This document shows, piece after piece, positions 50,235 through 57,757 of a DNA stretch of 64,000 bases (positions within the stretch are counted from its first letter, which is position 1; every line of letters begins with the position of its first letter). This stretch comes from Streptomyces spinosus (GTDB taxonomy: Bacteria; Actinomycetota; Actinomycetes; Streptomycetales; Streptomycetaceae). Location of the stretch: positions 186,001-250,000 of the forward strand of contig NZ_JAINRC010000001.1 in assembly GCF_020400655.1 (NCBI RefSeq), given 5' to 3'. The position numbers and the translations under genes were made by a program. Under the pieces are notes generated by a model. That model ran no database searches. It saw only the letters and a program-made list of their open reading frames with translations, and had not been told where the DNA came from.

Positions 50235-51578
50235 GAGTTCCTCCCCTGTCTGTGCGGCCGGCCGCTCCGGGCCGCCCGGTAGCCGCGCCACTTCCGGCGA
50301 GGCCGTGTCCAGCGGGACCGACCACGCTCGTACCAGGCCCAACTGGACGCCCTGGCGCGGGAGTACGGCGTCCAGCAGCCAGTCGGCGGCGACCCGGACC
50401 CGGTTGCCGGGCAGCGCCGCCAGGTGGTAGCCGCGGGTGACCGCACCGGCCGCCGCACCGGACAGCGGGACGCCGAACGGGTTGGCGGCGGCGCGGACCC
50501 CGCCGAGGTCGACGGCGAAGCCCAGGTCCCGGTGGCGGTACGGGCGCCGGCGGCGGCCGAGGCCGAGTGAGCCGGCCACGTTCTCCCCGGCCACCCGGCC
50601 CTGCCGCCAGGCGTGCTGGGCCGTCATGGGGGTGAACTCCCCCGGACGTTCCAGGTCGGGCACGGCCGCCGCGTCCCCGCAGGCGAACACGTCGGCACGG
50701 CCGGGCAGCCGCAGATACGGGTCGACGATCAGCCGGCCGCGCTCCAGTGGCTGCCCGACGGCCTCCACCAGGGGATCCGGCCGCACGCCCACGCACCACA
50801 CCAGCGTCCGGGACGCGACGGACTCCCCGTCGGTGAGCACCACCCCGTCCCGGGTGGCCTCCCGCACCGACGTGCCCATCCGCACGTCGACGCCCCGCGC
50901 CCGCAGCACCCGCTCGGCCGTGCGGGACAGCCGCTCGTCCATCTCGGGCAGCACGCGCGGCGCCACGTCCAGCAGGATCCAGCGGGGGCGCGGCCCGCCG
51001 GGCAGCGGATGCCGGCGGACCAGGCGGTCGGTGAGCATCTGCAGGTGGGCGGCCACCTCGGTGCCCGTGTAACCGGCGCCGACCACCACGAAGGTGCACC
51101 GGGCGGCGCGGCTGCCCGGGTCCTCCTCGGTGGCGGCGAGTTCCACCTGCCGGGTCACGTGGTCGCGCAGGTACAGCGCCTCGGGCAGCCCTCGGAAGCC
51201 GTGCGCGTGCTCGGCGACCCCCGGGATCGGCAGCAGCTTGTTGACGCTGCCGACGGCCAGCACCAGCCGGTCGTAGCCGAGGGTGCCGGCACGGCCCTCG
51301 GGGTCCGTGTAGCGCACGGTCCGCGTGTCCAGGTCGACACGATCCGCCTCGCCGAGTACCAGGCGCACCCCGCGCAGCGTGCCGGGCAGCGACACGGTGA
51401 CCCGGCGGGCCTCCAGGACCCCGGCGGCCACCTGCGGCAGCAGCGGCAGGTACAGGAAGTAGTCGGTCGGGTTCAGAACGGTGACGTCGGCGCGGTCCCG
51501 GGTCAGCCGGGCCAGGGTGCGCGCGGCCCGGTACCCGGCGAAACCGGCGCCGACGATCACGACGCGAGGTCGGCTCAC
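50007..51578 (-). CDS. Type II NADH dehydrogenase-like FAD protein with disordered C-terminal tail
   Basis: 523 aa. FAD motif VIVGAGFAGYRAARTL near the start, NAD motif VVVGAGYTGTEVAAHL, and VFACGDAAAVPD near the end of the reductase fold, as in NDH-2 enzymes that pass electrons from NADH to quinone. GTG start at 51578, with GGAGGCG upstream. The last about 75 residues are a Pro/Gly-rich tail with GGEPARNQP / GGEPAKNQP repeats, unusual for NDH-2. Within it, an ATG at 50234 has its own perfect ribosome site. Confidence 0.85.
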   Translation of the reverse strand: MSRPRVVIVGAGFAGYRAARTLARLTRDRADVTVLNPTDYFLYLPLLPQVAAGVLEARRVTVSLPGTLRGVRLVLGEADRVDLDTRTVRYTDPEGRAGTLGYDRLVLAVGSVNKLLPIPGVAEHAHGFRGLPEALYLRDHVTRQVELAATEEDPGSRAARCTFVVVGAGYTGTEVAAHLQMLTDRLVRRHPLPGGPRPRWILLDVAPRVLPEMDERLSRTAERVLRARGVDVRMGTSVREATRDGVVLTDGESVASRTLVWCVGVRPDPLVEAVGQPLERGRLIVDPYLRLPGRADVFACGDAAAVPDLERPGEFTPMTAQHAWRQGRVAGENVAGSLGLGRRRRPYRHRDLGFAVDLGGVRAAANPFGVPLSGAAAGAVTRGYHLAALPGNRVRVAADWLLDAVLPRQGVQLGLVRAWSVPLDTASPEVARLPGGPERPAAQTGEELMTHKPRPEEPVKPEPGGGPARSRPGGEPARNQPGGEPAKNQPGGEPAGGGPGHTAPGPVERADPAGPADRTRETD

Positions 51579-51618
51579 GGTGCGCCTCCGGGGATGTGGC
51601 TCGTCCGAGGTCTTCCGC

Positions 51619-51732
51619 GTAACCGGGGCCGGGGCACCCAAACGCCGGACGGGTCACCCGGACGCCGGTCGGAGCACCCCGGACGCCGCGCGCCGGCGGG
51701 CAGCGGCGTTTCGCACACCCGGCCCCGGTTAC
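51619..51732. promoter_or_regulatory. 15-bp inverted repeat with 84-bp spacer
   Basis: GTAACCGGGGCCGGG (51619-51633) and its exact reverse complement (51718-51732) flank 84 bp in the divergent region between the NDH-2-like and F420 genes. The spacer has three imperfect about 20-bp repeats with ACGCCGG cores. It may be paired operator sites for one regulator. Confidence 0.5.
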
Positions 51733-51784
51733 CCGGACCGGGTCCGGATCACCCCACCCACAGCGCCCGCGCGGAGGTTCCCCC

Positions 51785-52738
51785 ATGCCCGAGTACGGCT
51801 ATTTCCTGTCGAGCGAGGAACACGACCCCGCAGCCCTCGTCGAACAGGCCCGGATGGCCGAGCAGGCCGGTTTCCAGGCCCTGTGGATCTCCGACCACTA
51901 CCACCCGTGGAACGACGCGCAGGGACAGAGCCCGTTCGTGTGGTCGGTGATCGGAGCGCTGTCGGAGGCGGTGTCGCTGCCCATCGAGACCGCGGTGACC
52001 TGTCCGACCGTGCGGATGCACCCCGCGGTCGTGGCGCAGGCCGCGGCGACCAGCGCCGTGATGACGCAGGGCCGCTTCCGGCTCGGCCTCGGCACCGGTG
52101 AGGCGCTCAACGAGCACATCCTCGGCGATCCGTGGCCGCCGCTGCACGTGCGCCTGGAGATGCTGGAGGAGGCGATCCAGGTGATGCGCCGGCTGTTCAC
52201 CGGCGAGGAGGTCAACCACCACGGCACGCACTACACCGTGGAGAACGCCCGTCTCTACACCGTCCCGGAGGAGCCCGTCCCGATCGACATCTCCGGCTTC
52301 GGCCCGAAGGCGACCTCGCTGGCCGCCCGCGTGGGCGACGGCTACATCACGATGATGCCGGAGGAGGAGATGGTCACCCAGTTCCGCAAGGGCGGCGGCG
52401 GGGCCAAGCTCGTCAGCGGCGGCACGAAGGTCTGCTACGGCACCGACCGCGACGAGTGCGTCCGTACGGTGCACCGGCTCTGGTACAACGAGCTGCTGCC
52501 CGGCGAGATGGGGCAGGTGCTGCCCTCACCGCGGCACTTCGAGCAGCTGCACGAGCTGGTCACCGAGGACATGGTGCGGGAGAAGTCGGTGTGCGGGGAC
52601 GACGTGGACGAGCACGTCTCGGCGCTGAAGGCGTTCGCCGACGCCGGCTTCGACCGGGTGTACGTGAACCAGATCGGGCCGGACCAGCGGGGGTTCTTCG
52701 ACTTCTACCGCACGAAGGTGCTGCCGCAGCTCGCCTGA
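51785..52738 (+). CDS. LLM-class F420-dependent oxidoreductase
   Basis: 317 aa TIM-barrel luciferase-like enzyme using cofactor F420. Pattern of the TIGR03557-type family: GYFLSSEEHDP at the start, ALWISDHYHPWNDAQGQSPFVWSVIGAL, TQGRFRLGLGTGEALNEHI, YVNQIGPDQRGFFDFY. The group contains F420-dependent glucose-6-phosphate dehydrogenases of mycobacteria and relatives with other substrates, so the substrate here is open. Preceded by GGAGG at a good distance. Confidence 0.9.
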   Translation: MPEYGYFLSSEEHDPAALVEQARMAEQAGFQALWISDHYHPWNDAQGQSPFVWSVIGALSEAVSLPIETAVTCPTVRMHPAVVAQAAATSAVMTQGRFRLGLGTGEALNEHILGDPWPPLHVRLEMLEEAIQVMRRLFTGEEVNHHGTHYTVENARLYTVPEEPVPIDISGFGPKATSLAARVGDGYITMMPEEEMVTQFRKGGGGAKLVSGGTKVCYGTDRDECVRTVHRLWYNELLPGEMGQVLPSPRHFEQLHELVTEDMVREKSVCGDDVDEHVSALKAFADAGFDRVYVNQIGPDQRGFFDFYRTKVLPQLA

Positions 52739-52806
52739 CGCGGGGGGCTCGGCCGACGCGGGGGCGTCGACGGAGGGGCGCTGTCGATGGGAGGGGGTCG
52801 ATCGGT

Positions 52807-52835
52807 GAGGGGCGGGGCCGGCGGCCCCGCCCCTC
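52807..52835. terminator. Strong bidirectional hairpin terminator
   Basis: GAGGGGCGGGGCC (52807-52819) and GGCCCCGCCCCTC (52823-52835) form a perfect 13-bp stem with loop GGC. It sits between the convergent F420 gene and the holin-like gene. Confidence 0.85.
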
Positions 52836-52839
52836 GTCC

Positions 52840-53262
52840 TCAGGCCCCGCGGCGCGGGGTGTCGGGCGGAGTCTGCGGCATCGGAGGGGCCCCCGGCACC
52901 GGCGGGTACGGCAGGCCCGCGCCGCTCGGCGGGGCGCCGTCCGCCACGCGGTGCGGGGCGTGGGGCCCGTGCCCGGAGCGGGCGGCGCCGCGCAGCAGGC
53001 AGGCCACCGCACCGAGGAGCGCGGCGCTGATGAGTGCCGCGGCCCAGCCGGGCAGGACGATCGCCAGGGCCAGGCCCACGGCGAGGGCCACCGCGCCGCC
53101 CGCGTACAGAGCCGCGGCACCCGACGCGGCGTACAGCGCGGCGGTGCGGCGCCGCTTGCGGGACTGCTCGCGCAGCTCCTCGCGTACCGTCTCGCGTGCC
53201 ACCTGTGCCAGCTCTTCGACGAGGTGCCTGTCCAGATGTTCCAGGTGATCCAAACGGTCCAT
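52840..53262 (-). CDS. Phage-holin-like membrane protein
   Basis: 140 aa. N-terminal amphipathic helix (DRLDHLEHLDRHLVEELAQVARE), two adjacent membrane segments about 55-95 (YAASGAAALYAGGAVALAVG, PGWAAALISAALLGAVACLL) and a Pro-rich tail. Matches the actinobacterial holin-like (superfamily III) group, which occurs outside prophages and is of unknown function. The ATG at 53262 starts about 10 nt after a SigB-type -10 element, so its mRNA may be almost leaderless. Confidence 0.8.
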   Translation of the reverse strand: MDRLDHLEHLDRHLVEELAQVARETVREELREQSRKRRRTAALYAASGAAALYAGGAVALAVGLALAIVLPGWAAALISAALLGAVACLLRGAARSGHGPHAPHRVADGAPPSGAGLPYPPVPGAPPMPQTPPDTPRRGA

Positions 53263-53271
53263 ACCCCGCGG

Positions 53272-53296
53272 GTACCCGCCGCGCACAGTGGGTAAC
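53272..53296 (-). promoter_or_regulatory. SigB-like promoter (GTTA-N15-GGGTAC) before holin-like gene
   Basis: On the minus strand GTTA (53296-53293), 15-nt spacer, GGGTAC (53277-53272). The -10 hexamer ends 9 nt before the ATG at 53262, so the transcript would start at or next to the start codon. The -35 part matches GNNT less well than the two other sites (3 of 4 to GTTT). Confidence 0.55.
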
Positions 53297-53328
53297 GCCG
53301 GGGGCCTGCGCGTGCCCGGCGCCCCAAC

Positions 53329-53334
53329 TAGGCT
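53329..53334 (+). promoter_or_regulatory. -10 element of a probably leaderless gene
   Basis: TAGGCT lies 7 nt before the ATG at 53342. It sits in the context ACTAGGCTCGG, very like the ACTAGGGTCGG before the regulator gene at 20423. No Shine-Dalgarno sequence is present. Confidence 0.5.
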
Positions 53335-53341
53335 CGGGCGC

Positions 53342-53689
53342 ATGGAGATTCTGGGCGCCTCGCTGCGCATCTGCGTCGACGACCTCGAAGCCGCGGTCCC
53401 CTTCTACGAGAGCCTGTCGGGCGGCTCGGCCCTGCGCTTCCAGCGCGGCGGCGTCCAGGTCGCCGCGGTCGGTTCCTTCCTGCTCATGAGCGGTCCCGAG
53501 TCGGAGCTGGAGATCCTGCGCAAGGTGACGGCGACGATCGCGGTGAAGGACGTCGACGAGGCCCACCGGCTGCTGAGCGGGCTGGGCGCCACGATCGTCG
53601 CGGGGCCGGTGCCGACGCCGGTGGGCCGCAACCTGCTGGCGGTGCACCCGGACGGCTCCGTCTTCGAGTACGTGGACCAGCGGGGCTGA
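53342..53689 (+). CDS. VOC (glyoxalase/bleomycin resistance fold) protein
   Basis: 115 aa, a single VOC domain: LGASLRICVDDLEAAVPFYESL at the start and VGRNLLAVHPDGSVFEYVDQ at the end, with two beta-alpha-beta modules. Metal ligands are only partly recognisable (H in AVHPDG, E in FEYVD), so enzyme activity is uncertain. Probably translated from a leaderless mRNA. Converges on the GNAT gene with 5 bp between stops. Confidence 0.85.
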   Translation: MEILGASLRICVDDLEAAVPFYESLSGGSALRFQRGGVQVAAVGSFLLMSGPESELEILRKVTATIAVKDVDEAHRLLSGLGATIVAGPVPTPVGRNLLAVHPDGSVFEYVDQRG

Positions 53690-53694
53690 ACCCC

Positions 53695-54240
53695 TCAGCC
53701 GCGCATCTCGGTGGTGAGCGCCCAGCGTTCGTGATCGCGCCAGGCCCCGTCGACGTAGATCATGTCGGGTGAGAAGCCCTCGCGGCGGAACCCGGCTCCC
53801 CGGGCGAGGGCGAGGGAGGCCGCGTTGCCCGGCTGGGCGTTGATCTCCAGCCGGTGCAGGCCGAGCGGCCCGAACGCGTACCCGATCACCAGCTCCAGCC
53901 CTTCGCGCATCAGGCCCCGCCCGGCCGCGTGCGCGAAGGCGCCGTAGCCGAGGGCGCCGGACTGGAAGCCGCCGCGCACGATGTTGTTGATGTTGATGAA
54001 GCCGGCGATGGCCCCGCTGTCCTTCTCGCACACCAGGAAGCCGGCCCGCGCCGGGTCCTCGATGAGCCGGCCGGCGTAGTCGGCGTACGCCTCGTCGGTG
54101 TCTGGCGGGAACAGCCAGGGCCGGTGCAGGTCCTTGCTCTCCCGGGCCCGTGCGGTGAACTCGGGGCCGTCGGCGAGGGTGAAGGGACGGATGGCGACGC
54201 GCTGGCCCTCGGCGAGGGGGCGGGACGGCGGGTGCGGCAT
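53695..54240 (-). CDS. GNAT-family N-acetyltransferase (RimJ-like)
   Basis: 181 aa. Acetyl-CoA-dependent acetyltransferase: VAIRPFTLADGPEFTARARES, CEKDSGAIAGFININNI, LGYGAFAHAAGRGLMREGLELVIGYAF and LHRLEINAQPGNAASLALARGAGFRREG, the RimJ/L pattern with acetyl-CoA site motif near residues 108-115. Substrate may be a ribosomal protein or small amine; not known. Directly upstream lies the 45-bp repeat array. Confidence 0.9.
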   Translation of the reverse strand: MPHPPSRPLAEGQRVAIRPFTLADGPEFTARARESKDLHRPWLFPPDTDEAYADYAGRLIEDPARAGFLVCEKDSGAIAGFININNIVRGGFQSGALGYGAFAHAAGRGLMREGLELVIGYAFGPLGLHRLEINAQPGNAASLALARGAGFRREGFSPDMIYVDGAWRDHERWALTTEMRG

Positions 54241-54866
54241 CCGCCCAGCCTACGGCGTCCTCCCGGCCCCGACGCACCCGGCCGCCCCCACGTCAGCACG
54301 GGTACGTCCGGCCCCGGCCCCCCGGTCCTGCGTGAGCACAGCACCGGCACGTCCGGCGTCAGCCCGCCGCTCCTCCGTCACCACAGCACCGCCGCGTCGG
54401 GCGTCAGCCCACCGCTCCTACGTCACCACAGCACCGGCGCGTCCGCGTCAGCCCACCGGTCCTACGTCACCACAGCACCGCCGCGTCCGGCGTCAGCCCA
54501 CCGCTCCTACGTCACCACAGCACCGGTACGCCCGGCGTCAGCCCGCCGCTCCTCCGTCACCACAGCACCGCCGCGTCCGGCGTCAGCCCACCGGTCCTAC
54601 GTCACCACAGCACCGCCGCGTCCGGCGTCAGCCCGCCGCTCCTACGTCACCACAGCTCCGGTACGCCCGGCGTCAGCCCGCCGCTCCTCCGTCACCACAG
54701 CACCGCCGCGTCCGGCGTCAGCCCGCCGCTCCTCCGTCACCACAGCACCGCCGCGTCGGGCGTCAGCCCACCGGTCCTACGTCGCACAGCACCGCCGCGT
54801 CGGGCGGCAGCCCGCCCGCCCACCTCAGCACAGCCCCGGCGCGCTCAGCACCAGCCCGCCCGCCCC
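54241..54866. other. 626-bp non-coding region made mostly of 45-bp repeats
   Basis: Between the GNAT gene start and the S66 peptidase stop, both leftward. Apart from about 50 bp next to the GNAT gene, it consists of the 45-bp tandem array. Frames on the + strand stay open because the repeat has no stop codon there, but each is just the repeated unit. Confidence 0.7.
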
Positions 54867-54872
54867 TCAGCG
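54292..54872. repeat. 45-bp tandem repeat array, about 12 units
   Basis: Units start (at CACAG) at 54337, 54382, 54427, 54471, 54516, 54561, 54606, 54651, 54696, 54741, 54785 and 54829, with a degenerate one near 54292. Most are exactly 45 bp; three are 44 bp. Variant positions recur in a set pattern (for example GGTACGCCC in units at 54516 and 54651, 135 bp apart), hinting at higher-order copying. No spacers, so not CRISPR. Confidence 0.95.
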
Positions 54873-55790
54873 CAGGGCCGGCTCGTCCAGTGTCAGCGTG
54901 CCCGTCTCCGCGTCCAGCGTGGCCGCGACCCCGAGCGGGATCGTCAACGCCCCTTCCCCGTGGCCGAATCCGACGTTCTCCGCGACCGGGACCCCGAGTC
55001 CGCCGAGCCGGTCGGCCAGCAGGGGCCGCAGCCCGGCGTAGTCCGCGCAGCCCTCCCAGGAGCCGAGCAGCACCCCGTGCACCCCCTCCAGCCAGCCGGA
55101 GCGCAGCAGCTGGGTGAGGTAGCGGTCCAGCCGGTACGTCTCCTCGCGCACGTCCTCCAGGCAGAGCAGTCCGCCGCGCGCGGAGGGCCGCGCGTGCGGG
55201 GTGCCGAGTTCGGCGGCGAGCAGGGACAGGCAGCCGCCGAGGGTGACGCCCCGGGCCCGGCCGGGGACGAGGGCCGTGCCGCCGGAGGCGATCGTGCGGA
55301 CGGTCTCGGGGGCGAACAGCGTGGCCCGCAGGTGCTCCTGGGCCCGCGCGTTCTTGATGAAGTCGATACCGGCCGCCACCGGCCCGTGCAGTGTGGCCAG
55401 GCCCAGGCGGGTCGCGAAGGCCTCGTGCAGGACGGTGATGTCGCTGAACCCGACGAAGACCTTGGGTCCGGCCGCCCGCAGCGCGTCCCAGTCGAGCAGG
55501 TCGACCATGCGCTGCGCGCCGTAGCCGCCGCGGGCGCACAGCACGGCGTCGACGGCAGGGTCGCACCAGGCGTTCTGGAGGTCGGCGGCGCGGTCGGCGT
55601 CCGTGCCGGCCAGGTAGCCGAACTCCGGGTGCCGGTCCAGGACGTGAGGTCCGAGCACCGGTTCGAGGTCCCAGCCGCGCAGCACGTCGAGGCCCGCCTG
55701 GATCCGCTCCTCGGGCACCGGTCCGCTGGTGGCGACGACGGCGACCCGGGCGCCCGGCGCCAGCCGGCGCGGCCGCAGAAGTTCCTTCAC
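54867..55790 (-). CDS. S66-family carboxypeptidase (LD-carboxypeptidase / MccF-like)
   Basis: 307 aa. Ser-Glu-His triad can be read: S116 (VFVGFSDITVLHEA), E212 (GGLLCLEDVREE) and H277 (ENVGFGHGEGALTIPLG). S66 enzymes cut LD bonds of murein peptides (LdcA) or inactivate peptide-nucleotide toxins (MccF). GTG start at 55790 overlaps the S9 gene stop (GTGA). Last gene of a four-peptidase operon; the 45-bp repeat array follows. Confidence 0.92.
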   Translation of the reverse strand: MKELLRPRRLAPGARVAVVATSGPVPEERIQAGLDVLRGWDLEPVLGPHVLDRHPEFGYLAGTDADRAADLQNAWCDPAVDAVLCARGGYGAQRMVDLLDWDALRAAGPKVFVGFSDITVLHEAFATRLGLATLHGPVAAGIDFIKNARAQEHLRATLFAPETVRTIASGGTALVPGRARGVTLGGCLSLLAAELGTPHARPSARGGLLCLEDVREETYRLDRYLTQLLRSGWLEGVHGVLLGSWEGCADYAGLRPLLADRLGGLGVPVAENVGFGHGEGALTIPLGVAATLDAETGTLTLDEPALR

Positions 55791-57754
55791 TGGTTCAGCT
55801 CCACCTTCGGTACCGGCGGTGTCGGGTCCAGCCCGAACACTTGCGCGTAGAGGGACAGTTCGGCCTCCAGGGCGCGGACCATGGTGTCGGCCCGGCGGAA
55901 CCCGTGCCCCTCGCCCTCGAACGTGAGGTAGGCGTGCGGCACGCCCCGGCCGGCGATCCGGGCGAGGAGGCGTTCGCACTGGGCGGGCGGGCAGATGACG
56001 TCGTCCAGGCCCTGGAGCAGCAGGAACGGTGCGGTGAGCCGGTCGGCGTGCGCGGTCGGGGAGCGCTCGGCGTACCGGGCGGGCACCTCGTCGCGCGGGC
56101 CGATCAGCGACTCCAGGTAGCGGGACTCGAAGTCGTGGGTCTCGCCGGGGCCCCAGGTGGCGAGGTCGAGCACCGGGTAGATGACGGTGCCGCAGGCGTA
56201 GACGTCGGTCGTGGTCAGGGAGGCCGCGGCGGTCCAGCCGCCCGCGCTGCCGCCCCGGATCGCCAGCCGGGCGGGGTCGGCGGTGCCCTCGTCGGCGAGG
56301 GCCCGGGCTACAGCCGCGCAGTCCTCGACGTCGACCACGCCCCACTGTTCGCGCAGCCGCTCCCGGTAGGCCCGGCCGTACCCGGTGGAGCCGCCGTAGT
56401 TCACCTCGGCGACCCCGATGCCCCGCGAGGTGAAGTAGGCGATCTCCAGGTCCAGTACGAGCGGCACCCGGCTGGTGGGGCCGCCGTGCGCCCAGATGAC
56501 GTACGGCGGCAGCTCGCCGTCGGGCCCGGTGCGGGCGGGGTGGTGCGGCGGGTAGAGGTGGGCGTGCACCTCGCGGCCGCCGGGGCCGGTGAAGGTGCGG
56601 GCCCGCGGCTCGGGGTAGTAGGCGGGGTCCACGGGGTCCCGGTGCGGGGAGCCGATGACCCGGGCGCGGCCGGTGGCGGTGTCCAGTTCGACCACTTCGT
56701 AGGAGGTGCGGGGGCCGGCGGCGACCGCGACGACGCGTGGGCCGTGGGTGGCGAGCCCCGCGGCGCACTCCGTCCACGGTCCGACGGCGTCCACGATCTC
56801 GCCGGACTCCGGGTCGAGTATCCCGAGCGCGGACGCGCCCCGGCCGTGGACGACCGCCAGCAGACCGCTGTCCAGGGGCGCGAACCAGCGCAGTCCGAGC
56901 TGCCACAGCGGCCCGCCGAACTCCTCCTCGCGCGGGCACAGGGGGGTGCCGTCGCGGTAGAGGTTCCACCAGCCGCTGCGGTCGCTCGCGTAGAGCAGGC
57001 GGCCGTCCGCCGACCACTCGACCTGGGCGACGGCCTCGTCCGGGCCGCCGGCGGCGGCCCGCGCGTGCGTCAGCCGGCCGTCCTCCGCCACGTCGGCGAC
57101 CAGCAGCTCCGTCCCGTCCCACGGCATCCGCGGGTGGTCCCAGGCCAGCCAGGCGGCCCGCCGGCCGTCCGGGGAGAGCCGGGCGCCGGTGACGAACCGG
57201 TGCCGGGGCTCGGTCAGCTCGCGGACGGCGGCGCGGTCACCGGCGGCCGAACCGTCCAGCGGTACGGCGGCCTGGACCCGCCGTATGTCGTCGGGGCCGT
57301 CCCCGGTGGACTCCTCCAGTACGCACCACACCTCACCGCGGGCGAGGTCGATCCGGGGCTCGGCCCAGCGCAGGCCGCCGCCCACCGGGGAGAGGGGGGT
57401 GAGCGGGGCGGGCTCGCCGCCGGGCTCGTACCGGTACAGCCGCTGGTCGGCGAAGTGCACGAAGACGATCAGCGGCCGGCCGTCGTGGACCACCCCGGTC
57501 CAGGGCCGGCCGCCGTACTCGATGACCCGGCTGCGCACGTTCCACGGCGCGGGCAGCACGGATTCCTCACCCCCCTCGGCCCGCCGCCGCACCAGGGCCC
57601 GCCGGCCGCCCTCGGCCGGCCGGGGCTCGGTCCACCAGACCTCGTCCCCGACGAACGCCACCCAGTCCGGCCGCCCGTCGTGCGCGGCGGCGAGGTCCGC
57701 GCCGATCGGCGAGGGCCACGATCCGTACGGCGCGCTCCGCATCCGCTCCCCCAT
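55787..57754 (-). CDS. S9 prolyl oligopeptidase-family peptidase
   Basis: 655 aa. N-terminal propeller (about 1-395) with LSPDGRRAAWLAWDHPRMPW and DGRLLYASDRSGWWNLY blades, then alpha/beta hydrolase domain (about 400-655) with nucleophile Ser in IRGGSAGGWTAA, Asp in LQGLDDVICPP and His in EGEGHGFR. Cleaves short peptides, probably in the cytoplasm as no signal peptide is seen. Overlaps the S66 gene by 4 bp and starts 3 bp after the M20 stop. Confidence 0.92.
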   Translation of the reverse strand: MGERMRSAPYGSWPSPIGADLAAAHDGRPDWVAFVGDEVWWTEPRPAEGGRRALVRRRAEGGEESVLPAPWNVRSRVIEYGGRPWTGVVHDGRPLIVFVHFADQRLYRYEPGGEPAPLTPLSPVGGGLRWAEPRIDLARGEVWCVLEESTGDGPDDIRRVQAAVPLDGSAAGDRAAVRELTEPRHRFVTGARLSPDGRRAAWLAWDHPRMPWDGTELLVADVAEDGRLTHARAAAGGPDEAVAQVEWSADGRLLYASDRSGWWNLYRDGTPLCPREEEFGGPLWQLGLRWFAPLDSGLLAVVHGRGASALGILDPESGEIVDAVGPWTECAAGLATHGPRVVAVAAGPRTSYEVVELDTATGRARVIGSPHRDPVDPAYYPEPRARTFTGPGGREVHAHLYPPHHPARTGPDGELPPYVIWAHGGPTSRVPLVLDLEIAYFTSRGIGVAEVNYGGSTGYGRAYRERLREQWGVVDVEDCAAVARALADEGTADPARLAIRGGSAGGWTAAASLTTTDVYACGTVIYPVLDLATWGPGETHDFESRYLESLIGPRDEVPARYAERSPTAHADRLTAPFLLLQGLDDVICPPAQCERLLARIAGRGVPHAYLTFEGEGHGFRRADTMVRALEAELSLYAQVFGLDPTPPVPKVELNQ

Positions 57755-57757
57755 CGT

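Noticed and set aside
52840..53262. Prophage remnant
   Set aside because: Only holin-like proteins are present (here and at 23505-25661). No capsid, tail, integrase or attachment site was found.
54292..54872. CRISPR array
   Set aside because: Units are contiguous with no unique spacers, and no cas genes are in the window.
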